Below are positions 1 through 10,969 of a DNA stretch of 64,000 nucleotides, piece after piece; within the stretch, counting starts at the first letter, position 1; each line of letters opens with the position of its first letter. The stretch is taken from NCBI RefSeq assembly GCF_014633365.1, contig NC_068350.1:39485119-39549118 (forward strand), written 5' to 3'. A model generated the notes under the pieces. That model made no database searches, had not been told where the DNA came from, and saw nothing but the letters and a program-made list of their open reading frames with translations. The DNA is from Diospyros lotus (Eukaryota; Streptophyta; Magnoliopsida; Ericales; Ebenaceae). Both the position numbers and the translations under genes were made by a program.

Positions 1-1550
1 GCCATCTCAACAAGTTGTGTAATTGGGCTCTATTCTATGTTACCACAGTTGTGGTTGCTGTCTTGATATATTATTTGGACCTTTTGTTACAAGGATAAAC
101 GTAATCTCTTCCAGCAGTGCTGCTGCTTTAATAAGTTATATCTATCCTTAGGAATTTCACTACCTATAGTTGGGCCCCTTGCACGCTAGTTTGTGACCTT
201 CAATTTAACTATCTGTAGTACTCCAATCTTCATGTAGTTGTGTATTAGTGTTGATTGCAGTTCTCTGTTCAGAGACATTCTTGTTCATTAGCATTGTTAT
301 TATGTGGTTCCATTCCCTGATGGAATTGTTGTTTTGACCATTCTTATATTTTATTTGTACAAGTGGAAGTTTTCCTGTCTTGAGATACAGACATTCTTGC
401 TATGTTGATTGAAATATGTATTATTAATATTGCATTTTTATTCTGATTACTGCACTACCGGACAAGTTTCGAGTAGTTTAGAAATGTTGGTTGATAACCA
501 TGAAGCTTTTCGTTGATAACAAGTTTTTAAAACTCACCTAGGGACCTTTAAAAATCATAGTCAATAGAGGCTCTTTGGTTACACATGTTGTTTCAGTTTG
601 GTTTTGTAGAAGTTGAGTTCTGAAAAAAAAAAAACATTTGACCTTTTGAAACTTGGATTCCATGTTTCTGGAAGTTTTTAGTGTCAAATAGGACTTAATA
701 TGAGTTTGCCAATCTGATAGATATACCTGCATTAGCTTTTCATTTTCCAAATATGAGATGGAAATTTTTGCCAGGGAAAATTTTTTATTTTTGCTCTGTG
801 TAAGTTGAATTGAAGTCTATTTTGTTTTGGCACAGACTAAAAATTTATTTACAACGAAGTAAAATTAATTCATGTCGGATATAGATTCTTGTGTTCCTTT
901 TTTTCCCTATAATAAAATGAATCTAGATATATTCGTTTGTTTTATTCATTTCAATTTATTTTCTTCCAGAATCTTTTTGTTGTCTGTGTCTTCTGATCCT
1001 TCTTGCCCTTTTTAACTATGGTAATTCAGTACAAATATAACTATTCTGTATCTTCATTAGAAACAAGACCATTGTTGTAGTTCACTAGAACTATTTTCAA
1101 TTCCATCTTTTTTCTTTTTTCTTTTTTCTTTTTGCTATTTTTTGTTTTTTCCATCACTCTTCCTATTTCTTTTGATGTGATCAAAATCCAATTCTCACTC
1201 TTTTTTATTATTATTATTTCCCTTGCTTCATGTACTACCTCTACAGAATGTTTTGTGTGTTTTTTTTTTTTCCCTCATGTATAGAGCTCAAACTCTCTTA
1301 TTTTCTTACTTAAGTTTTTGGTCCTCTGAGTTAACTTCTTTTTGGCTTTTGTCACAAGTCTTCTGCTCACCTCCTCTTTTCCCCTCTACAAAAAGCAAAG
1401 CTTTTGCTATCTTTCTTCCTATTTCAGATATGTTTATCCTTGCATTGTCCATTTGTTTCTAGCAATACATTGTTTTCTTTTGGTTTACTACTACTTTGAA
1501 ATGTTTGTTTATATTAGAAGGTAATAACCAGTCTTCAATTCTTGATTTTT

Positions 1551-2325
1551 TTCACTAGTTTACCACATTTTTAGGGAAAAAATGGGCTAAGTGCCACCCT
1601 TCTCCAAACAATTGTTGGAATATCATGTCGTGGCCACGTAGATGCCACTCTGGAGGGAATGCCAGCATAGTTGGCTGGTGATTGCATAAATTCTTATGGC
1701 TGACATTTATAACATAGAACAGCCTGTACCACAAGCAGTTCTTGCTGAACATTTACAATTTCTTTTAAGCATGAGTGAATTAAGGCCAGAAAGAATTGCC
1801 GGTGTCACCAGAGGCTCTTTTAAAGAACTGCTAGTGCCACCAAAGGTTCTTTACTTAGTCAACAACACTCATCTTTAGCAACTTCCTGCTTTTGGATTTT
1901 CTGTTCCTCTCAAATTCAAATATAATTCATTTGTGTATCTATATATACATGTTACACTTGCAGAGCTAGTTGCTAGAGTGAAAAATCTAGATAAAGAAAT
2001 AAGTTATAGCTGAGAAGAAACGGAATAAGATTATAACATCAAGAGCAAGCAGCTGGTGTAGGGTTGCTGAAGTTTAGCTTGCTGACTTTTAAGTGAAACC
2101 TCTGGTGGCACCAACTTTTTTTTCTTGCTCTTAATTCACTCACTTCCAGAAAATTTTTGTTTTGTGTTCAGTGAGAACTGCCTGTGCCTCAAGCAGTTAC
2201 TTATTTAGCCATGCTGGCATTTCTTCTGGCATGGCATCCGGGTGACCACAATGGTATATTTTGGTTAATATTTTGAAAAGGGTGCACCTAGCCGATTTTT
2301 TTCCTAAAATGATGGTAAAAGTGAA
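1551..2325. mobile_element. Foldback-type element with long inverted arms
   Basis: The left arm (about 1551-1860) is complementary to the right arm (about 2060-2325, read backwards). Matching blocks in the same order include AGGGAAAAAATGGGCTAAG against AGGAAAAAAATCGGCTAGG, GGAATGCCAGCAT against AAATGCCAGCAT, GAGTGAATTAAG in both, and TGTCACCAGAGG against TGCCACCAGAGG. The outermost pair is TTCAC at 1551 and GTGAA at 2325. The arms are about 270-300 bp around an unpaired centre of about 200 bp. No transposase is visible. The flanks are T-rich, so I could not read a convincing TSD. It looks like a non-autonomous foldback or MITE-type element, and if transcribed with the host gene it could form a long imperfect hairpin. 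Confidence 0.7.
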
Positions 2326-2349
2326 TTTTTAATTCTTCTCTTTTGATCA

Positions 2350-2532
2350 GATCCTATATTGTAGGCAATGATCTTGTGATTGCACTCGCTATGTTCTGTA
2401 GTAATTTTTTGGGCCTTAGAATGCGAATGAGCTAAGGATCCTATATTGTAGGCAAAGATCTTGTGTAAAATTGTGATTGCAATCACTATGTTCTGTAGTA
2501 CTTTTTTGGGCCGTAGAATGCCAATGAGCTAA
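2350..2532. repeat. Two-copy tandem duplication, about 90 bp unit
   Basis: Copy 1 spans 2350-2436 and copy 2 spans 2437-2532. Both begin GATCCTATATTGTAGGCAA and end with GAGCTAA, and they share the internal block CTATGTTCTGTAGTA. Copy 2 carries about 9 extra bases near its start. It lies just right of the foldback element in the presumed intron. No function is apparent. Confidence 0.75.
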
Positions 2533-3054
2533 CATATATCATTTCTATTTCTGCAATAAATCCGTATCCAGAAATAGTTATGTCCGGTGCTTTTATCCTC
2601 AAATCAACCAGCTAATTAGGACATGGTAGAGTATGCTCTTGAAATTTGCCGAACATGTCTGTTCAATTTCTTCTGGATTACCTGTTTTAGAAAAATATTG
2701 AATGGGTTTGTCTTTTGTACAAAATTTAGTCTCCATAATTTAGTCTTCCATATCATTTCTGTTTCTACAATAAACCCCTATCCAAAATCAGTTATTGCAA
2801 TGGTGTTCAATTTCTACCAGATTATTTGTTTTAGGAAAATTTTGATTAGGCTCATCTTCAAAAATAGTTATTTTTGCAGCATATATATATATATATATAT
2901 CTCTTTGAATTCTGTTGGGTGGAAGGAACAGTATGCATTGGAATATTTATTCCCACTTCAGTCTTCATGACTTCCAATTCATACACGTGGCCTCATACTT
3001 ATTTGCATGTATTATGTGCTGCCACCTGATTATGGTTAGTATAATGAACTGCAG

Positions 3055-3799
3055 TACTGCTGGCTGTCCGTTCGGGGAGAACTGCCACTTTCTTCACTAT
3101 GTCCGCGGTGGATATAATGCGGTCGCACAGATGATGAACTTGGGGCCCACCCCTGTTTCAAGAAGCGTGGCTGCACCACCTCCCATTCCCAATGGTTCTT
3201 CTGCACCTACTGTTAAGACCCGTATGTGCAACAAATATAACACTGCGGAGGGCTGTAAGTTTGGTGACAAGTGCCATTTTGCCCATGGGGAGTGGGAACT
3301 TGGCAAGGCTTTTGCCATGTCCCAGGACGATACTCGTGGTCTGGGAGCTATCCCAGGCCGTTATCCTGGACGGATGGAGCCACCTGCACCAGGCCCTGTT
3401 GCCGGATTTGGTGCCTCAGCCACCGCCAAAATTAGTGTAGATGCTTCGCTTGCGGGAGCTATCATTGGGAAAGGGGGTGTGAATTCGAAGCAGATCTGTC
3501 GTCAAACTGGGGTGAAGCTATCCATTCGAGAGCACGAGTCGGATGCTAACCTCAGGAACATTGAACTTGAAGGAACATTTGATCAGATTAAAGAAGCAAG
3601 TGCGATGGTGAGGGAGCTGATTGTGAATGTCAGTTCAATGACGGGAACTGCTAAGATTGCTGGTGGTCCTGCAGCAACACCGGCAAGCAACTACAAGACC
3701 AAGCTGTGCGAGAATTTTGCAAAGGGTTCGTGCACATTTGGGGATAGGTGTCACTTTGCTCATGGAGCTGCTGAGCTGCGGAAATCAGCTGTTGTGTGA
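3055..3799 (+). CDS. CCCH zinc-finger/KH-domain RNA-binding protein, last coding exon (partial gene)
   Basis: Plant proteins of this family are presumed RNA-binding regulators that combine three CCCH fingers with one KH domain. This exon encodes about 247 residues. In order they are: the rest of finger 1 (GCPFGENCHFLHY), finger 2 (CNKYNTAEGCKFGDKCHFAH, spacing C-X8-C-X5-C-X3-H), a KH domain with its GxxG loop in AIIGKGG, and finger 3 (CENFAKGSCTFGDRCHFAH, C-X7-C-X5-C-X3-H). The stop TGA is at 3797-3799. The acceptor is aactgcag at 3047-3054, and the exon starts in codon phase 2, so the first Cys of finger 1 comes from an upstream exon outside the window. An ATG at 2915 opens the same frame but adds intron-like residues and is not the start. 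The family call is strong; the exact paralogue is unknown. Confidence 0.9.
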
Positions 3800-4008
3800 G
3801 CTGAGAGAGAGAGAAAGAGATAGAGCATTATTAATGGGTTTTTGTGGTGGTGGTGGTAGTGCAGAGCTCCAGTGACCAACCCCCTGTGTAATGTAACGAT
3901 ATTTTATCATTATCGCTTTTTTAGCACCGTTTCAGTGACCTTTTTGCTTGAAGTTAATTGAACTGCAGCAGTTGTTTATTATGATTTGATTTGCCCATTT
4001 TAGTTATT

Positions 4009-4047
<39 letters not shown>

Positions 4048-4713
4048 AGTTATTGCTCTCTCTCTCTCTCTCTCTCTCCATTTATTAAAAGTTTTTTTTT
4101 TTTTTTTGTGTAAATCCATTTATAAAAAGTTGAAAGTTAGTTTGGGTATATATCTTAAAATTAAAAGTTTGCAAAACATTAAAGGAGTTTACATACATCT
4201 TCACTTCTTTTTTCTTTCCCACAAACATTATTATACCGGAGATTTTAAAAAATTGCAAACGAAAATAAATAATGTGACCAATTTCTTTTAAACCAATAAA
4301 ACATTGAAGTTTTGACTATGTATATTACGATACTAGTTCTTGAAGATTTTGTATTTGAAGTTATTATTATGAAATTGTCATATCACTCACGGCTCTCGTT
4401 AATTTTGCCTTGCTATGAAAATTTTCAAATTGGGAATTAAATAGATTTTTTCTTTAAATCTCTATCTCCTTTCAAAGTATTATAGGGTTTAGGATTTTAA
4501 AATATTATGGTTTATACAAAATACATTTTATGTTTTGGAAAGCCAAAAAATTCATTCTTACACAAGTCTTTATATTTGGTGAGTGTTTTAGAATTATTTT
4601 ATAATATCTTTTACATCTTATATTTTTAAATATGTCTTATTAAGTAGATGAAAAATAATAATTAGAGTTGATATTTAATGTAATAAAATAATTGAGAAAA
4701 CACATATTTAATA
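3800..4713. other. 3' UTR and AT-rich spacer after the CCCH-KH gene
   Basis: This holds the presumed 3' UTR of the upstream gene, the CT microsatellite at 4010-4078, then AT-rich DNA up to the MITE. I see no gene. Confidence 0.6.
4010..4078. repeat. Duplicated (CT)n microsatellite
   Basis: Two CT runs (about 4010-4042 and 4056-4078) are separated by a copy of the preceding phrase CATTTTAGTTATTG. The phrase-plus-run was therefore duplicated, probably by slippage or unequal exchange in the 3' flank of the CCCH-KH gene. Confidence 0.9.
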
Positions 4714-5064
4714 GGCTAAATTATATGAAACCCTTTGCGCTTGGGGTTATGTGAAACTTATTCTCCTGTGTTTTCGATTGCATAAAAAAATCTCTCCTTA
4801 TATTTTCAAAATGTTATAATCAGTCACAAATTCTTAAAATTTTACATAATTTTGTACAATAATCTACATACAAAATACAGAATTTCAGTATATGAAAGAA
4901 ATACAGAATTTTGTATTAGTGAACCAGTAGATTGTATAAAATTATGTAAAATTTTAACAGATTATGATTGATTGCAACAGTTTGAAAGTATAAGAAAGTT
5001 TTTTGATACAATCAAAAACACAAGAAAGAAAATTGCATGACCCTAACTGCAATATAATTTACCC
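4714..5064. mobile_element. Mutator-like MITE with perfect 9-bp TSD
   Basis: The element starts GGCTAAATTATAT and ends ATATAATTTACCC, which are inverted repeats with one mismatch. It is flanked on both sides by the identical 9-mer TATTTAATA (4705-4713 and 5065-5073). The inverted similarity continues almost to the middle: TGTGTTTTCGATTGCAT pairs with the reverse complement of ATACAATCAAAAACACA, and AAAATTTTACATAATTTT has its complement in the other half. Length is 351 bp and there is no coding sequence. A 9-bp TSD is the hallmark of the Mutator superfamily. Confidence 0.85.
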
Positions 5065-5579
5065 TATTTAATATGATATTTGAATAGACATATCTAACAT
5101 TCTATATAAGTGGTCTCGAAACTCATTTGTAATTTCTAGAGCTTACCAATAGACATATCAACAACATTGAAAATCTTACCAAGATATAGAAATTATTTAT
5201 AGAGCTTTCTTTCTCTACTTTCTCCCTACTTTGCAAAGTTCAAACTAGCTTAGTTCCCTGCTAAGACAAATGAGCCAAGTGCCAATCATTTAATAGGTTC
5301 GGCGTATAAGGTCCGACCCAGTGATTGTCATTAGACTAAACCTTAATTTTTGTTTAGAGTTAGTGTTAGAGATTTGAATACTTTTTATTAATCACAATAG
5401 GCTTGAAAAAGAACCCAAAAAAAAATGTATGTATTTGCCCAACTCTCTACAAATACAATTGAACTTCTAAATTCAAGAGGTACAACAATAATTTGGCTAT
5501 GGTGACTGACATCTCACACATAAAATTAAAAGAATAGTTATTATAAAAGTTAGATAAGCTAACATGAAGAATGTTTCAC

Positions 5580-7794
5580 CTAAACGACGTCATTTATCAA
5601 GCGCTTGTGTCGGTTGTGATGCTTCTCCAGAAAAACCTTTAAAGCTCCTTCAATGGTTCTACGCCATGTCTACATTAACCCCCCAAAAAAGAAAAATTAA
5701 TCACAATATAAAGATGACTAGTCATATGCATGACAACGACAACAGATCAAATTTTTATGTTAGTATACTTAATTAGGTCTCGACTATCAACTTCTATTTT
5801 CATGCTGAACCGCTTCCTACATTCTGCTACACATTATGGCTAGTTATTATCATTTGCTAAAGTCAAGTATATGAAGTCTAAATCTCCAATAATATATCAT
5901 ATGTTGCTATATCTTCTATAAGGCCAACCAAGTATTTCCCTTCATCTTGAAAACTCATAGCAGCCACTCAAGGATGGATTACCTTAGTTACTATAAGGAA
6001 AGTTGTTTTTTTTTTTTTTTAAGCTATTAGATGAGTGTTAGCTATTGGGGGAGCGCAAACTGAAATTGTAACATGAGAGGGCTCTTTTTGGATAAGCTCG
6101 GCTTATGTAATCATATTTGAATTGTTTTGTTGAATCAAAAATTAAATGTTGAATTATTAATGATCTTATTTAGATTCATATATACATTAAATAAGGATAA
6201 AATTAAGTTTTTAAACTAATATAGATTAGACTAGACTAAACTAAACTATGTCGATCCGAACTAGTCTTCAATTTTCAAATAAAAATATTTTTTTTTTGGT
6301 TCCGATCTTTTTTGGTCCTGGTCCAATTCAATTCAAACTAGTTGCACACCCTAATCGTAATAACTTAAAAAGGCTTTTTTAATATTAGGAACCACATGTC
6401 TAATTAGGGGGTAATCAAATGCAAATCTATCAAAAAGCTTGACAATGTACAATATTGTATGTAAGATAAGTGTGGTGCTGACAACAAAGCTCCAATAGAG
6501 GTTGAAGAAAAATTAGTAAAAAATTTTTAGGTATGATGTGAGTTATATAGAAGTCATATAAAAGACAAGAGTACAGATGAAAATGATAGATGAATTAAAA
6601 TTTATGTAACCAATCCCACAATGAGATCAAAGATTGATATGTTATTGAAGACCGATATAGATCGATCGCAATGAGAATAGCTAGAGTTGCACTAAGAATA
6701 GTAAGAAAGAAAAGTACCCCCCTTGTATAGAAGAATAGGCTGCTGCATTTAATGATTAGCCCAGATATTGAAGTGATTTTACAAAGCTAAGGGGTACTAT
6801 TCAACTCCTTTGATACAAGATCTAGAGGTAATGCATTTTTGTTGCAGCCCAATATTATTGTATTGGTAGTCTATCGGAGAGGTTTTGGGTATCATTTTTT
6901 AGTCATAGGAGCCCATAAATTGCCTTGAGCTTAACGTATTTTGGGCTAGGACCCATGGCATGGAATCGCTATCACGAGGGATGCAGTTCAAAACAGTGTT
7001 CTGAGATTGATTGGAGTCAAATTGAGGTACAAGATATTGGGCTTAGCAAGAAAGAGAATTAAAAGGAAGCGAGGTTGTCACAGATACAATCCCAAGTTAG
7101 TAGTAGACTAGAAAATCTCGAATATGTTACTTGTTCTAACAATACATAATTTATCTTCTACTAGCACTTGGAACAATAACATATGGGGTTATGATATCCA
7201 GAGATCCGGGCTGTTATGTTGTTCGCGTCGAGCATGGACTTGTAGGGATCCCCCCTCTCAATTTGTTTACGTCGGACAAATTTTATGTTAACCAACACGA
7301 ACAACAAAAACAGAAAATTTTCGATCTAGTGATTCATGAGCGTTAACTGAATCTAGAAATGCAATGCAATGAGATCAAATCCGATCAAACAACTATATTC
7401 AAGCAAAAGCATGAAAATCAATCAGTGATCCAGATTTACTCACCTTCTGAATCGTTCCCACAAAGGACTTGTTCCTCAGCTCCCTAGCCCTAAGCCGCGA
7501 CCTCCCAATCCCAAGGTTCCGAACCAGCGCCGACGAACGCCGACTCGCCGCCGCCGGGGAGAGAAGCGACTTCCTCTCCACCCAACTGGCGCGGCGGCTC
7601 GAGGGGCTCTCACACTGCTCCAGATCCCGCTCCCGGGCGGCCGCTTTCCGGCGGCGTTTGGCCAGCTGCAGCTCCTTCTTGGCGGCGGCCTTGTCCTCGG
7701 ATTCAGACCCCACCTCGGCGAACTTTCTCAGCAGCTCATCGGAGGACGCCTTGGTAACGTGCTGAACTCTAGCCGGTGATGCCTCGGTGTCCAT
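5580..7794 (-). CDS. MASS-like MAPK substrate protein (At1g80180 family), two exons
   Basis: Exon 1 is 7794-7444 (117 codons) and exon 2 is 5669-5580 (29 codons plus TAG), giving 146 aa. Exon 1 starts at ATG 7792-7794 and ends CAG AAG before the strong donor GTGAGTAAAT. Exon 2 follows the acceptor AATGTAG in phase 0. The N-terminus has the family block VTKASSDELLRKFAEVG (residues 13-29). Residues 96-111 read GIGRSRLRARELRNKS, and exon 2 supplies the typical basic tail, starting TWRRTIEGALKVFLEKH and ending RLINDVV. Ser-Pro sites at about residues 6, 63 and 79 are candidate MAPK sites. Arabidopsis members are MAPK substrates in the stomatal lineage; the role here is inferred. The intron is 1774 bp. 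A GA-rich leader precedes the ATG. Confidence 0.85.
5670..7443. other. MASS intron contents
   Basis: No exon is visible inside this intron. Around 6200-6355 is a block containing GGTCCAATTCAATTC and ending GCACACCCTAATCG, which looks like one end of a MITE. A related phrase recurs outside the gene near 8290. The stretch at 7190-7330 is richer in GC and resembles old repeat DNA, but I cannot classify it. Confidence 0.4.
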
Positions 7795-10700
7795 TGCAGT
7801 TATAGAGAGAGAGAATCTGCGACAACTTTTAGAGAGAGAAAGAGGGCATTGGATCAGACGCACATATATATGTGGGTGTGTGTAGGAGTCGGAGGAGAAA
7901 CTTTGGTGGGTGGTTGGATTGTGAGTCAGAGATGGAGAAAAGGACCGTTGGGAAGCGAATGATTGAATAATACCAACTCCATGAATATAGCCGTTGGGAC
8001 CAAATGCAAACAAACCAATCTAATTCTCAATAAGCGCCGCCCATGTTCTTGCTGACAAGAATGCGGGTCAATTTTCCGGGCCGGGTTCGGATCCAAGTAC
8101 CAGATCCTCCTCGTACCTTTCAAAGGGTTAACTGCTTGTTCTTGCTGACAAGAATGGGATTGAAAATTTGTTACAGTTATTAAATATTAATAATAATTAA
8201 AATAAAAATAATATATAATATGCAATATATTGTATATACATAATGCATATAATTTTTTTTAAAAATAAATTAAAAATGAAAAAAAAGTGTGAATTGGTCC
8301 AATTCAATTCCAACCCTATCCGTTCTGATTTTCAATCTAAAAACTTTACAAATCTTAATTTCAATCTAATCTAGTTTAATCTAGACAGAATAAAAATTTT
8401 ACTCTGATTTTTGGTGTGAAAATTTTGTTCCTTGTTTGTGGGTAAAATGATTAATAAACATAGAGAATTTGTTTAATAGTGTTAAATTTATTATTTTTTA
8501 TATTTATTTTATTTTGAAATAAGTGGTAATAGTTCCATATATAAGAAGCAATATAAACTAACATAATTTTAAGCAATATATAAGAAGAAAATCATTAGTG
8601 TACTGTTTTTAAGAGAAAAAGACAACAAAATGAAGGAATAGAAAGTTAGTTTGATAGTAAAAGGTTATAGTGATTTAAAATTTGAATTAGGGTCCAAATC
8701 TTCCTCCAAAAATAATTTTAAGAGAGAAGATAATATAGATGTATTAAAGTAATATTTATTAAAATGAGTAAGATAATGTTAGAATATTTTTTGAATCAAA
8801 ATATAAAATAATCAAGATAAAATTGAGAAATATTTTAAGATTTTTATTAAACTATTTATTAAATTTTTTGAAATGCACTAAATGACATATGCGCCATTTT
8901 TTCTTATTGTAAGATTCAAGATATACTTATAATCGTCAAATAAATTTAACAAACACATTAAAAATGATAAAAATCTAAAATACTTTTCATATCTTATCCT
9001 TTCTAATTTATATCTTAATTAAAAAACACTATCTAAATGTATACTAAATAAACGTATTAAATACATATTTAATGCTTTGACACATTAAGTTATAATGATT
9101 AGAGATTGTGTTTTCTATAGATAATCTTAAAATATAACGCTGATGAGAATCTCCTCTTAATATTTATATATTTTATTTTTATATTATTAAGAGAATTGTA
9201 TATTATTTTATTTTTTAGCTATCTCAATCTTCTTAATCTTTTGTTGTAAAACTCGAAATATGCCCTAACTTAGAGCTATAGATCACTTTAGTTGGTTGTA
9301 TAAAATTCTTATTTACAGAAAAACACATTAAATACATAAAATAACTTACACACTATGCATACAAGATAAGCACAAAGGGTCACTTATAAGCACAAAGGGT
9401 AACCTGATACGTGAATAGAGTTTATTTGCATGAACCTAGGAAACATTAATTAAATCGAAGATTAGACATCCCATTTAAAAAAAGAAAAGAAAAGAGTTGA
9501 ACTGAATATCAGAGTGAGAAAGCATACTTTGTCAAAACCTTGACATGAAAAAGACACAATCTTCAAAAGCAAACTCATGCTCTGCAGACACGAGCACCCG
9601 CTTCAGTACACATCCATGGCTGGTTTTGCTCGTTCATGCATCAACTAGGAAACGGACTTCATAGATTTCATATTTTCAATGGTACAAAGACAGGGAAACT
9701 TAGATCAAATTGCTGATATTCATGTTTCTATTTGCATGCAGTGCATTGACTACGACTAGGAGAGCCACTTAAATAGGGAATCCTACAATTTCATTCGAAA
9801 AAAGAGGGTACAAAAACACTAATCCAACATTTGGCTGACAGTTTCATCTCTTTAGGGTTCTCAGTGGTTGGATGCTGGAAACATCAAAGGTTTTGGACAT
9901 TCTTGGAATCAAAATAAAAGAACTGTGTACATCTGCAACTCCCTGTACAGGCAGCTACTGACCTCCGGCCCAAGCATGGATCTTCCGTCTTGGAAAGAAC
10001 GCAACTCCACTGTAGAGAGCAATTCAAGCTTCAATCACTGTAGAGAGCAAATCCAGATAATTTACACGAATACTTGAAAAGACATTCGTCATCTAGATTA
10101 AACATTGAAATTCTAACACCAAGTTCTTGAATGACCAATGTCATGTTGATTTGAACATGCAAACTCCACGCCACGAGGTGAGAATAGTAACAGGAGGGAA
10201 CAGGCAAAGCTTTGTATGGTCCTAATCCTTCATAGTCATCATAATTACAAGGTTTAATCTGACTAAGTGGCGCAGGCTACACAGATTTTAGCTCGCCAAT
10301 CATCTGTCTAGTCCTAAACACCGAATGAACAAAACCAACAAAAAAAATCAAAGGAATATAAGAAAGACAAGAAGAGAAAAAGAAAGTTTGGTGGAGGGAA
10401 CTGCTCAAAATAAATGGGCACGTTCTTAATCCAAACAAAGAGTTGATACAATCTGATAACTTCATAAATCTGAACAAATAAACAAGATCAGCATTGTTAA
10501 GCTGATGGATCAAATGGAATCTATGTAGCTAACCCCATATGGTAGGATTAAAGGATTAAAGCTTCTTGTTATTATTGTTGTATGTAGAAGGTGAGATTAT
10601 AAAAGATCCCAGGCTAGTACTCCATCCATTCTTTGTCTTGCAAAGCCAGACAAAGCTGTAGAAGTTGCTCTTCTCCCAATTGATGCTAATAAAAAACACC

Positions 10701-10969
10701 ACAAAATCCCAAAGAAAACTTAAATGCCTGGACATTGTCAACTCACAACACATTAAACTAATTCTTCAGAATCTAAAGTGCAAGGACACTTTATACACAC
10801 AGCCAGTCCCCTCTAGCTCAATCAATCTTATCCATAACGTGTAAAATAACTACTTAGGAAGGTCTTTCCAGTTATTGCACGTCATGCACTTGTCTACAAA
10901 CCCACCATGTACATATGTTTAGATTACTAATAGCCTCTTTCGTAGCTCTAAATTAACATAGTGGTTACC
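7795..10969. other. Spacer between the MASS 5' end and the POLD2 3' end
   Basis: This includes the MASS leader (GA-rich, with an ATATATATG run near 7864), AT-rich spacer, a small direct repeat AAGCACAAAGGGT near 9370-9400, and the probable POLD2 3' UTR just left of 10970. The blocks around 9560-10080 and 10280-10760 are less AT-rich and could be transcribed downstream sequence, but their open frames match nothing I recognise. Confidence 0.4.

Larger units (their letters stand above)
1..3054 (+). other. Probable long intron (and anything upstream) of the CCCH-KH gene
   Basis: No coding exon is recognisable here. The coding sequence that starts at 3055 opens inside its first CCCH finger and in mid-codon, so a donor exon must lie upstream. 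I found no matching exon end in these 3 kb, so I infer that the intron runs past the left edge of the window. The stretch is T-rich and holds a foldback element (1551-2325), a two-copy tandem duplication (2350-2532) and a short TA run near 2880-2900. The other short open frames here look accidental. Confidence 0.55.

Noticed and set aside
5564..5776. 70-codon plus-strand frame
   Set aside because: It is the opposite strand of the conserved second MASS exon.
9868..10077. 69-codon plus-strand frame downstream of POLD2
   Set aside because: No similarity to known proteins and no supporting signals; could be a non-coding flank.
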